In this document: one piece after another, positions 56,001 through 64,000 of the stretch
How the letters are laid out: every line of letters starts with the position of its first letter
Numbering within the stretch: the first letter of the stretch is position 1
Assembly: GCA_947652115.1 (NCBI GenBank)
Contig: OX393563.1
Coordinates: 29,277,603-29,341,602, forward strand
Direction: 5' to 3'
Origin: Blastomussa wellsi
Lineage: Eukaryota; Cnidaria; Anthozoa; Scleractinia; Plerogyridae
Length of the DNA: 64,000 nucleotides
Notes under the pieces: generated by a model
Told to the model about the DNA's origin: nothing
Seen by the model: only the letters and a program-made list of their open reading frames with translations
Database searches by the model: none
Made by a program: the position numbers and the translations under genes

Positions 56001-59000
56001 CCGAGAACGAGTATTCAGAACTTGTGTTCAACGCGAATTCTTCATCGCATCATGGTCGCGTTCTACCAGGATTGGCGTTCGGCAAGACCTCTAGCACCTC
56101 TTCATTAATGACCCCACCTACATCCGCGCAAGTTTTCACTTTTCCTGTCATGAACACGCAAGTTCAAACGACTTCAGCCGCCTTCGCGCGAGCGTACACG
56201 TCTCCAACCAAGAACACGCAAGTTGACACGCTTTCATCCGTGTCCACGCAAGCTTACACGTTTCCAGTTGTCTCCACGCGAGCGTATACATTTCCAGCTC
56301 TGTCCACGCAAGCCTCTACGCGTCCGTCCGTGTTCACGCTTCCACCTGTGCCCACGCAAGTTTACACGCGCCCAGTCGTGTCAACCCAGGTTACAGAGTT
56401 TCCAGCGATATTCCCGTATGCTGATGTGTCCCACGTCTCGTCCACGCAAGTCTCCTTGTTTCCATCCTCTTCCTTGCAAGTTCCTTGTTTTCCAGAGGTG
56501 TCTTCGCGTGAGTCTTCATTTCCAGTTGGGCCTTCAATGTCTTCTGTCCTGGCTAATACCGCTGACCTCACCGGTACGCGTGTTGTACATAGTCAAAATC
56601 CGGTGGTTTCTCCTTACCTCCATGCTACTGGTTCAAGTGCAGCACCTCAAGGTTACAATTATACTGCTGTTCCTAGTGTCGCAGATTCTTCACAGCGCCC
56701 TTTACCAACTCCACAGCCTGTCAGCGGAAACCTTCTTGCAATGATCGCTACCACTATGGAGAAAATGAACGCTGATCATGGTCTACCGGCCCTGCAAGTT
56801 GTCAAGTTCGATGGTTCCCCTGAAAACTATCCGATGTTTCGTCAGAGGTTTCGTCAAATGGTGGAGTCAAAGGCCTTATAGACGAATCGGCGAAAATGGC
56901 CCGACTGTTGCAGTTTCTCGAAGGCCCCGCCTTATTAGCCGTGCAGAGGTACGAGTCCGTTCCAGGAGGCTTGGCAAAGGCACTCCGAGTTCTTCAAGAC
57001 CGCTTTGGTCAACCCTTTAAGATAGTGCGAGCATGTGTTGACACCTTGGTGAAAGGCCCTGTCATAGCCCCTCAAGATAAAAGAGGCCTGCGACGTTACG
57101 CAGATACAGCCCAGGTCATGTACGATACCTTGGAAGCTATGAGCTGTTTAGGAGAAATGAACACGGACAACCTTGAAAAAATGATCCTACGATTACCAAA
57201 GTGGGCGCAAGCTAAATTCAGAGAACACTTGAAGAAACTCGAACATCAAGGGCAAATCATGCCGTCTTTTAAGGACGTTGTTGACTTCTTGAACGATCGC
57301 GCTGATGTGGCTAACCATCCTTTCTTCTCAAATGTCTCCACCGAAACAAAGCCTTCGAGTTTTAAAAGGCGTGATACTACTGATCACAGGTTTACCACGC
57401 TGTCAACTGAAGGTCAGAAGGAGGACAGCCTAAATAGTACCGTTAACCTTGCAGGCAAAACGAATCGCAGAAAGTGGTTCCAGTGTTCGATGTGTACCCG
57501 GTCTCACCCTCTTTACCGCTGTGAAACGTTCAAGTTGAAGCCTGTCAGTGAAAGAATCGATTTTGTGAAGACGAAACGAATTTGCTTCAATTGTATCAAT
57601 TCTGTTGAACATTCTGCAGGATCGTGCAAGTCTGCAATACGCTGCAAGGCACCAGAATGTGGCAAACCTCATCACACTCTGTTGCATCTTCCTAGACCCA
57701 GCCATGGAAGAGACGTTGGTCACCATGCCAATAGCGTTGAAGCCACAGACGTTCCAGCTGTCCCACTAGCTTCCTCTGATTGTGGAAACACTCCCCCGAA
57801 CGTGAGTGCTACAGCAACTATGGAGGAATCTTCTGAGATCCTATTGCAGATCATTCCTCTCAAGGTCATTGGTGAGAATGGAAGAAGCATTACTACTTAT
57901 GGCCTTGTAGATTCTGGCTCCGATGTGACAATGATTGATCCATCCCTTACTGAACAGCTTGACATTCAAGGTGAAGCCAGCCAGCTCTTCCTTTCTACAG
58001 TAAATCAAAGAGACAAAAAGGAACAAGGTGTGAAAGTGAATTTTAAAATCGTCTCAGTCACCGATCAGGATACCAGAGAGATTGCTGTACGTGACGCTTG
58101 GGCCGTTAAAGATTTAACTATTCCACTCAAACATGTCTCGGTTCGCAAAAAAATGGGACAATGGCCACACCTACGTCAGGTACCCTTCCCTGAAGTCGCA
58201 AGGAGCAAAGTGTCCGTCCTCATTGGCACGAATGTCCAGGATGCCTTCATCCCTCTCGAAGTCAAGAAAGGAAAGCCAAACGAGCCTTTTGCAATAAGAT
58301 CTTGCCTTGGCTGGAGTATCCTTGGTGGTTCTGTTAGCTGCAGCGGTAAGCATCAGTTTAACCTCAATCACGTTTCCTGTGAGGAGATTTCTTTGAGTCG
58401 CCAACTTGAAGACTTCTGGCGAGTTGAGTCTTATGGAACTGAGAGACACTCCTTAAAATCAATGTCAGTGGAAGATCACAAGGCCACGAAGATTATCGAG
58501 AATACTATTTCAAAGGTCGACGGCCATTATCAGATGGGCTTGCTTTGGAAGCAGGAAGACCCTAGCCTTCCCTTCAATAGAATCGCAGCTGAAGCCAGAC
58601 TTCATCATCTAAAGAAGCGTTTCTCCCGTGATCCCGACCTGGAAGCCAAGTACAGAGCGGTCATTGAGGATTACGTTAATAAGGGTTACGCAAGAAAGCT
58701 GACTCCTGAGGAGGCCGCCAAGAGATCTAGAATCACGTGGTACTTACCGCATCACCCTGTCTTTAACGTTAACAAGCCCAACAAATGCCGTGTGGTTTAT
58801 GACGCAGCTGCCAAATTCGACGGCACTTCCTTGAATGATCAGTTGTACCAAGGTCCAGACCTCGCGAATAATTTAACTGGTGTACTCATCCGCTTTCGTG
58901 AGGAAGAAATCGCCTTTACAGCTGACTTAGAAGCGATGTTTCATCAGGTCAAGATTCTTCCCAGGGACGCCGACGCCTTGAGATTCCTGTGGTGGAGCGG

Positions 59001-62000
59001 TAGCTTGGATACCCCCCCTGACGAATACCAAATGCTCGTTCACATTTTTGGAGCAGCCTCGTCGCCTTGTTGCGCCAACAGAGCAGTACAACAGACAGCA
59101 GATGATAATAAAGAGCGGTTCGGCCCGGAGGTAATCAACACCGTGCGTAGGAATTTCTACGTTGATGATGTCCTGAAGTCTGTTCCGAACGAAGAGAATG
59201 CGACCCGCCTTGCTGAGCAGTTGATCCAGTTAATGAAGGAAGGCGGTTTTCACCTAACAAAATTTGCTAGTAACAGCCGTAAGCTTCTGGCCACCCTTCC
59301 TGAAAGCGAAAGAGCAAATCCTGCTTTGAATCTTGATCTTGATCAGCTACCAGTTGGTCGTGCACTTGGACTACATTGGGATGCTGACTCGGATACATTG
59401 CTGTTTAAAGTTGTACCCACTAACAAACCTCCGACCAAACGTGGCATCCTTTCAACCGTCAGTTCTCTCTTTGATCCTCTTGGTTTTATGGGTCCCTTTA
59501 TTCTCTCAGTAAAGGTTCTACTTCAAGATCTTTGGAGAATGGGAATCCAGTGGGACGAACGTGTACCAGAACCACAGCTTACACAGTGGCACCGTTGGAA
59601 GGAGTCTCTTCCCCTTGTCGCAAAAATCAGGATCCCGAGATGCTTTAGAAATCATTCTCATGGCACTACCACCAATGTCCAGCTGCACTATTTTTCTGAC
59701 GCGTCTAACCATGGCTACGCTGCTGTTAGCTACTTGAGACTCGTTGATGATCGAGGGAGAGTCCATTGCGCTTTCGTTATGGGGAAAACGCGTAACACAC
59801 CCTTAAGGCAATGGTCCATTCCACGCTTGGAATTACAGGCTGCTGTGGTCTCTACGCGTCTGCACGTGCTGATTCACGATGAGCTAGACCTACCCGTTCA
59901 TAGTGTCACATTTTGGACGGACTCCCTAACAGTCCTTCAGTACGTCGCCAACGAGAAGAGACGATTCAAGCCCTTTGTTGCTAACAGAGTCAACGAGATC
60001 CATGTTGCTTCTACTCCTGAGCAATGGCGACATGTCCCGACATCTCTCAATCCGGCCGACGAGGGCTCTCGAGGGATGGGAATCCATTCTCTCAAACCAA
60101 ACTGTCGTTGGTTGTCCGGTCCTACGTTCCTGTTGCAACCCGAAGATCAGTGGCCAGTTCGGGAAATCGGTGATATTCCTGACGAGGATAAAGAAATTAG
60201 AGTTGGAGGTTACGTTGCTCTCATGTCTGTTGGATCTGCGCTAGATCTGTTTCTAAGGCGCTACTCATCTTGGCCTCGTCTACAAACACTCATGGCATGG
60301 CTATTGCGCTTTGTTCAGTACATCAAGAACAAGAACGCTCTCCCCAAACCAAGAGGGATAGGCATCGTAGAGGCGCGAAACTCAACGCAGAAAATTGTCC
60401 AGTTGGTTCAACGCCAGCACTTCCCTGAAGAAATTGTCTCTTTAAGCAGTGGACTCCAAGTCAAAGGTTATAGCAAACTTGCTAACCTCTCTCCGGTGCT
60501 GATCGAAGGAACTGTTCGCGTAGGAGGAAGAATTCGTCACGCCTCGATTCCATTCGATGCTGTCCATCCAATGCTCCTTCCGAAGGATCATCCCATCTCC
60601 ACCTTAATAGTGCGCTACTATCACGAGACCTTGGGCCATGCTGGTCGTGAGCATGTACTCTCTGCCATACGCCAGAAATTTTGGATATTACAAGCAAGAT
60701 CACTTATCCGACGAGTTCTGCGCAAGTGTGTTGACTGCCGCAAGCGAAACGAAGCCCCTATGCAGCAGCTGATGGCCGACCTGCCTAAAGAACGTCTTGT
60801 CCCATACGAGCCTCCATTCACTTATACTGGAGTAGATTTCTTCGGGCCATTTTATGTGAAGCACGGACGAGGTTCGAAGAAGGTGTATGGATGCCTTTTC
60901 ACCTGCTTTACCTGTCGTGCCATTCATATCGAAGACGTGAGTTCGCTGGAGACTGACGCCTTTATCCAAGCTCTCCGAAGGTTTATTTCAAACCGTGGCT
61001 GTCCGAAGGAAATCTGGAGCGATAATGGAACCAACTTCGTGGGAGCAGACAAAGAAATCCAGAGATCCATGCGGGAATGGAATCAAGACGATCTGAATAA
61101 ACGCCTGATCAAAGACGAGATCAGCTGCCATTTATGCCCAAGACCTGAGTGGAGATTTCAACCACCCTCTGCCAGTCACATGAATGGGGTTTGGGAGAGG
61201 CTTATTCGAAGTGTCCGTAAGTCAATGAGAGCGATCCTCGGAAACCAAAACGCATTGGTCAGCTTGGAAACTCTACGCACTGTGTTCGCTGAAGTTGTAA
61301 CTATCCTAAACAGTCGCCCTCTTACCCCAAGCAGTGATGATCCGAGTGACTTCGAATCTCTTACTCCGAGTCATTTCTTGCTTCAGCGAAGAAACCTTGC
61401 TCTACCACCTGGCCTGTTTGTGAGTGAAGACCTCTACCAAAGGAAGCAATGGAGACAAGCCCAATTTCTGGCTGACTGCTTTTGGAAGAGGTGGATGCGA
61501 GAGTACATCCCTACGTTACAACAACGTCACAAATGGATTCGAGAGAAGGGCAGCTTGGCAATTGGAGACCTTGTCTTAGTCGTCGACGACAATTCCCCAA
61601 GGGGACGATGGCTCCTCGGTCGCGTTGTCAAGACTTTTCCTGGCCATGATCACCGTGTCCGTGTAGCGGAAATCAAGACAAAAAATGGTACCCTGGTCAG
61701 ACCAATTTCCAAGCTATGTCTGCTTGAGGAAGCAATTTAAGTACCTTTACACCAATAACGTTTATGAATCATGTTTCAAGAACTCTATTTTTTTTGAACT
61801 GTCTACGGATTATTTATAGGAGTTACTGAACTCACGGACAATTAAATTAGACTAACGGCAGCTTTATTTGCTGAATGTTTAAATTCAGCCAAGCCCCCCA
61901 GGATGTTGCGGTGATTTCGTTTTTTCTCTTCTGTTTTTTGTTTTCGTATGTAAATGTATTTTGTCACATTCCGCATGCCCGTATATATTTTTTGCTTCAT

Positions 62001-63668
62001 ATGTAAATTTGTATCGTATATATTTGTATCATCATTTCATGTTCTTTTAGTGTAAGTTTCTCGTCCGTAACCTTCGGATCCCCAGCATTTGGTAAGCCGT
62101 TTAGTTTTCCGTCTGTTTGTATTCTCGCCTTATTTTTCTGCTCTGTTCGTTTAGTTATTTTGTTGTAATTCAGGTTATATTTATCTGTAGGAATTTACCT
62201 TCCAACCTGGAAGAAGTAATTAAATTTGCTGGACTGTTAAAATATTGTGTTTGAAGCCCGGCCCTTCGCCTCTTCACAGATTATTATTCGTAGCAAAATC
62301 GCTGTTGGACGGTAATGTGCACGACCAGACCATTATTCGTACGCAGTTATTTGTAGGTCACGTGGTATGTTCTGGACCAATGAAAAGGAGGGAAAAAATA
62401 AATCGAATGATGATAATACTTAGTATCACCCAACTAGTGGACTAATGCAAATCCTGCATTGTAACTGGCTACGCTACTGGAGGACTACGTTTTCTTTCCC
62501 TTGCCCTCAATGGCCACGGGTCAATAGCCCATGAGGCGAAGCCGAATGGTCTATTGACCCTTCGCCCTTGCGGGCTACGGGTCTAATTGTTAATTATTTT
62601 ATCGTTCCTCGGCGTTTTAGGCTAATTATGGTGAAAGAAGCTAGATGTTTTGCAATGATCATGTTAAACCCTGTTTATATTGCCTTACGTTTATTCATTT
62701 AGATCTATGCGAAGTAATAGCACAACAATATTTTACGCAAGGATGTGGAATTGAAAATTTTAAATGAATTGAAATCGTAATCTCGATTTGAGAATAAGGC
62801 GCGAATTTAAGGCGTTAATATCTTTAGAGTGTTATCTTAAGTCAAGTCGCATTTTATAAGTATGGTCGTTAGACCAAATTAAACAAAATTGCCCTAGCTA
62901 CTTAAAGATAAGTTTCAATTTGCGCTACCAGCCAACTGCCTGTTTGTAAATGTATAGAGACTTTCAAATAAAATATGCAAAAATAGCCCATGTCTCATTT
63001 GAATCTATTGATATTTTGCATTTCAATAGCTTTATTTTCTCTTTATCAGCACCGATTATTACTAATTATGTTTCGAATTAATTTTTACAACCTATTTATT
63101 TCAAAAACTCTCAAAATATATTTATCTTTTGTTGTGATGTTTTGTTTAAATGAAAGTAGTAGTTAAGATAAATGTAAATACAGTCGGTACTTTTTCAGCG
63201 CCTTTATTAAAGCAGTTGAGCTGTTAATTTATCGATGAAATAATGTGTGCCTAATATAGTCCTTAGAGGAAACATTTTCCAGAATAAACTAGTTTATCAC
63301 AAGAGGAGAAACTTCATCAGCTTTGTTCAAAAACATAAATATTGTGTAAAACGCATAGAAGGTTAATTAAAGTATTTTAAAACAATGTTACCTTCTTTTT
63401 TCATTCCTGTGGTAAGGCATTTCTGAAATCGGCAAGACGGACAGCGGCTTCGGTTATCTCGATCGACAGTGCAGTTGTTATTCCCTCGGCATGTGTATGA
63501 AGTACCGTTTCGGACCGTCCGCTTGAAGAAACTTTTACAGCCTTCGCATGTGCTGACGCCATAGTGTTTCCCTGTGGATTTATCCCCACATACAGCGCAG
63601 TCCAGCTTGTCCTCTGTCTTAATCTTCGGAAGTTCCGCAGAGATCGCGGAATCTGTACACGCCGTCAT
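53052..63668 (-). CDS. COUP-TF/NR2F-like nuclear receptor
   Basis: Three coding exons on minus, phase matched: 63668-63392, 54212-53700, 53329-53052 (355 codons). The DNA-binding domain (residues ~21-88) has both C4 zinc fingers, P-box CEGCKS and KHYG/FFKR motifs. CEGCKS is the P-box of COUP-TFs. The first exon ends KKEG with a phase-1 split that rejoins as KKEAVQ, as in NR2F proteins. The ligand-binding domain has [15 protein letters not shown], the [15 protein letters not shown] helix and, in the last exon, [16 protein letters not shown] and [12 protein letters not shown], typical of COUP-TFs. These are sequence-specific transcriptional regulators, often repressors on direct-repeat hormone elements; the ligand is unknown here. 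The first in-frame ATG is at 63,668; an upstream exon is possible since an AG precedes it. The 9.2-kb first intron holds a young BEL/Pao element. Convergent with NPHP1. Confidence 0.93.
54513..54597. repeat. hairpin with AATATCGTGATTTG arms
   Basis: AATATCGTGATTTGTCAGTG and CACTGGCAAATCACGATATT pair around a loop containing TCAATAATTGA. Located in the nuclear receptor intron; a fold-back element or remnant. Confidence 0.7.
54889..55261 (+). repeat. 5' LTR of BEL/Pao element
   Basis: 373 bp, TGTTGCGGTG... to ...CGCCTCTTCA. By eye it differs from the 3' LTR at only two positions (near 55,227 and 55,236). It would carry the element's promoter. Confidence 0.96.
55289..56881 (+). CDS. BEL/Pao gag, N-terminal part
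   Basis: 530 codons. A Ser-rich start and helical coiled-coil region (~60-250, many Glu/Lys heptads) are followed by a Thr/Pro/Ser-rich stretch of imperfect ~11-residue repeats (~285-410). It ends with the start of the DUF1759-type gag domain ([14 protein letters not shown]). The stop at 56,879 interrupts that domain; its continuation is in the next frame at -1 relative position (see findings). The gene begins 28 bp after the 5' LTR. Confidence 0.88.
   Translation: MANATTVSGARSSSRKKTSSSLQEGALQEALYTLRKSRAGYVSTMSKACSQIDSLLVDYANLVKVKSAQATLNQAWSNFQENATRYRSYLVEDSVEIHELDTQYVTQETRKLQYDLKIEEYTVAAATHFNKQVCQDFANFGMASPTTSLRSASSRTSARLSEASARLRDTRTAAVKAALAAKQTEQKRKRSIEIEVKRLEMEMSQKQLELELVMLETEKDVVEAKEKTEVAKLEAELAENEYSELVFNANSSSHHGRVLPGLAFGKTSSTSSLMTPPTSAQVFTFPVMNTQVQTTSAAFARAYTSPTKNTQVDTLSSVSTQAYTFPVVSTRAYTFPALSTQASTRPSVFTLPPVPTQVYTRPVVSTQVTEFPAIFPYADVSHVSSTQVSLFPSSSLQVPCFPEVSSRESSFPVGPSMSSVLANTADLTGTRVVHSQNPVVSPYLHATGSSAAPQGYNYTAVPSVADSSQRPLPTPQPVSGNLLAMIATTMEKMNADHGLPALQVVKFDGSPENYPMFRQRFRQMVESKAL
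56824..61740 (+). CDS. BEL/Pao gag C-terminal part and pol polyprotein
   Basis: Open from 56,824, with its first ATG at 56,896 (1614 residues from there). Order from that Met: remainder of the gag domain (~1-110), zinc knuckles (~196-260: CSMC, CFNC, CKAPEC), aspartic protease with DSGSD (~338), reverse transcriptase (VVYDAAA ~630, [10 protein letters not shown] ~673, catalytic YVDD ~754), RNase H (SDASNHG ~932), integrase with an HHCC finger (~1248-1290), DDE residues in [16 protein letters not shown] and GVWERL, and a C-terminal DUF5641-like domain. All catalytic motifs are intact and no stop occurs in 1.6 kcodons, so decay has hardly begun. Natural initiation is probably by recoding from gag or the frame break is a mutation. 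Confidence 0.93.
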   Translation, partial: KLSDVSSEVSSNGGVKGLIDESAKMARLLQFLEGPALLAVQRYESVPGGLAKALRVLQDRFGQPFKIVRACVDTLVKGPVIAPQDKRGLRRYADTAQVMYDTLEAMSCLGEMNTDNLEKMILRLPKWAQAKFREHLKKLEHQGQIMPSFKDVVDFLNDRADVANHPFFSNVSTETKPSSFKRRDTTDHRFTTLSTEGQKEDSLNSTVNLAGKTNRRKWFQCSMCTRSHPLYRCETFKLKPVSERIDFVKTKRICFNCINSVEHSAGSCKSAIRCKAPECGKPHHTLLHLPRPSHGRDVGHHANSVEATDVPAVPLASSDCGNTPPNVSATATMEESSEILLQIIPLKVIGENGRSITTYGLVDSGSDVTMIDPSLTEQLDIQGEASQLFLSTVNQRDKKEQGVKVNFKIVSVTDQDTREIAVRDAWAVKDLTIPLKHVSVRKKMGQWPHLRQVPFPEVARSKVSVLIGTNVQDAFIPLEVKKGKPNEPFAIRSCLGWSILGGSVSCSGKHQFNLNHVSCEEISLSRQLEDFWRVESYGTERHSLKSMSVEDHKATKIIENTISKVDGHYQMGLLWKQEDPSLPFNRIAAEARLHHLKKRFSRDPDLEAKYRAVIEDYVNKGYARKLTPEEAAKRSRITWYLPHHPVFNVNKPNKCRVVYDAAAKFDGTSLNDQLYQGPDLANNLTGVLIRFREEEIAFTADLEAMFHQVKILPRDADALRFLWWSGSLDTPPDEYQMLVHIFGAASSPCCANRAVQQTADDNKERFGPEVINTVRRNFYVDDVLKSVPNEENATRLAEQLIQLMKEGGFHLTKFASNSRKLLATLPESERANPALNLDLDQLPVGRALGLHWDADSDTLLFKVVPTNKPPTKRGILSTVSSLFDPLGFMGPFILSVKVLLQDLWRMGIQWDERVPEPQLTQWHRWKESLPLVAKIRIPRCFRNHSHGTTTNVQLHYFSDASNHGYAAVSYLRLVDDRGRVHCAFVMGKTRNTPLRQWSIPRLELQAAVVSTRLHVLIHDELDLPVHSVTFWTDSLTVLQYVANEKRRFKPFVANRVNEIHVASTPEQWRHVPTSLNPADEGSRGMGIHSLKPNCRWLSGPTFLLQPEDQWPVREIGDIPDEDKEIRVGGYVALMSVGSALDLFLRRYSSWPRLQTLMAWLLRFVQYIKNKNALPKPRGIGIVEARNSTQKIVQLVQRQHFPEEIVSLSSGLQVKGYSKLANLSPVLIEGTVRVGGRIRHASIPFDAVHPMLLPKDHPISTLIVRYYHETLGHAGREHVLSAIRQKFWILQARSLIRRVLRKCVDCRKRNEAPMQQLMADLPKERLVPYEPPFTYTGVDFFGPFYVKHGRGSKKVYGCLFTCFTCRAIHIEDVSSLETDAFIQALRRFISNRGCPKEIWSDNGTNFVGADKEIQRSMREWNQDDLNKRLIKDEISCHLCPRPEWRFQPPSASHMNGVWERLIRSVRKSMRAILGNQNALVSLETLRTVFAEVVTILNSRPLTPSSDDPSDFESLTPSHFLLQRRNLALPPGLFVSEDLYQRKQWRQAQFLADCFWKRWMREYIPTLQQRHKWIREKGSLAIGDLVLVVDDNSPRGRWLLGRVVKTFPGHDHRVRVAEIKTKNGTLVRPISKLCLLEEAI
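61904..62276 (+). repeat. 3' LTR of BEL/Pao element
   Basis: 373 bp, the same length as the 5' LTR and about 99.5 percent identical to it by eye. Followed by the target duplication CAGAT. Confidence 0.96.
62282..63391. other. remaining COUP-TF intron 1, no gene recognised
   Basis: AT-rich intron. The only structure I see is an inverted repeat at ~62,500-62,585 built on GGGTCAATAG and CTATTGACCC with GAGGCGAAGCCG between, probably a small fold-back element. Confidence 0.6.
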
Positions 63669-64000
63669 CCTGCGTTCAGTTGATAGAACCACTGTATAGT
63701 CATGCAACGAGGGTTCTTTTGAAAGCCATGCCGTGTGAATAGCTAGCTGTATTCAACGTCTCTTGATTATTTATTCAACAATGGCCCGCCCAGGCCACAA
63801 GCTAGGCGAATGTCAAATATATTTATTGTGAAAGGTCGCCAAGGTTGTCGCATGAAAATAAGCCTAGAGCTAGTACCTGCCACTCCACCTGTAACCCCTT
63901 TTAGAGCTAAGAAACTTAATGAATGGGTTTGCATGCCATGAAGTTAGAGCACCCGATCAGGGCAATCCGGCCATTCTTTTCATGTGTAACAAATTCTCCA
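63669..64000. other. upstream of the COUP-TF start codon
   Basis: The frame stays open on minus to a TTG at 63,707, but no ATG. This is either 5' UTR or an intron boundary (an AG lies just before the ATG). No TATA box or other promoter element was clear. Confidence 0.5.

Larger units (their letters stand above)
54889..62276 (+). mobile_element. full-length BEL/Pao LTR retrotransposon
   Basis: Bounded by two 373-bp LTRs (TG...CA ends) and a 5-bp target duplication CAGAT (54,884-54,888 and 62,277-62,281), as expected for this superfamily. Gag is encoded by the first frame, and the rest of gag, protease, reverse transcriptase, RNase H and integrase by a second long frame in the order typical of BEL/Pao. 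It is inserted in intron 1 of the COUP-TF-like gene, in opposite orientation. No envelope-like frame is present. I could not identify a convincing primer-binding site or polypurine tract. Confidence 0.96.

Noticed and set aside
61885..61903. Polypurine tract before the 3' LTR, and a primer-binding site after the 5' LTR
   Set aside because: The sequence before the LTR is C-rich rather than purine-rich, and I could not match the bases after the 5' LTR to a tRNA end with confidence.
1..64000. CRISPR array or prokaryotic-type defence system
   Set aside because: Nothing resembles regularly spaced repeats; spliced genes and repeats are all eukaryotic.

Overview
The window looks like nuclear DNA of an anthozoan cnidarian, most likely a stony coral. 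The reasons are an intron-rich, AT-leaning gene structure, a GFP-family colour-protein gene with coral-type motifs, a nephrocystin-1 orthologue, a COUP-TF-like nuclear receptor, and dense repeats (BEL/Pao, Penelope-like, THAP transposase, tRNA-derived SINEs, fold-back elements). The assignment rests on protein motifs and exon structure read by eye; no database search was possible.

Layout. (1) 1-6,688, + strand: the 3' part of a gene for a single-pass membrane protein with a cysteine-rich exon, four Ig domains, a transmembrane helix and a short tail; its 5' end lies off the left edge. (2) 9,659-49,100, + strand: a complete nephrocystin-1 (NPHP1) gene. I could join 28 coding exons with matching splice phases into 715 codons. 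Its introns hold a ~1-kb CAGCACAACA-type tandem tract (16.2-17.2 kb), two SINE families and many small inverted-repeat elements. (3) The 16.4-kb NPHP1 intron 30,621-47,058 is a nested island. It contains a GFP-like gene on the opposite strand (31,245-32,882), a large imperfect palindrome (about 31.4-35.4 kb against 35.6-39.1 kb) whose other arm carries a decayed GFP copy, a ~5.6-kb inverted-repeat-bounded block with a THAP/transposase-like gene and a convergent P2X7-C-domain-like ORF, and a third copy of the palindrome's inner arm (45.3-46.6 kb). (4) 49.1-53.05 kb: gene-free sequence with minisatellites. (5) 53,052-63,668, - strand: a three-exon NR2F/COUP-TF-like nuclear receptor, convergent with NPHP1. 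Its 9.2-kb first coding intron contains a very young, full-length BEL/Pao retrotransposon (54,889-62,276) with near-identical 373-bp LTRs and a 5-bp target duplication.

The three host genes show no obvious common pathway: adhesion/receptor, cilium transition zone, and transcription factor. The most notable features are the nesting of a colour-protein locus inside a ciliary gene, its inverted duplication with decay of one copy, and the layered mobile elements that allow events to be ordered in time.
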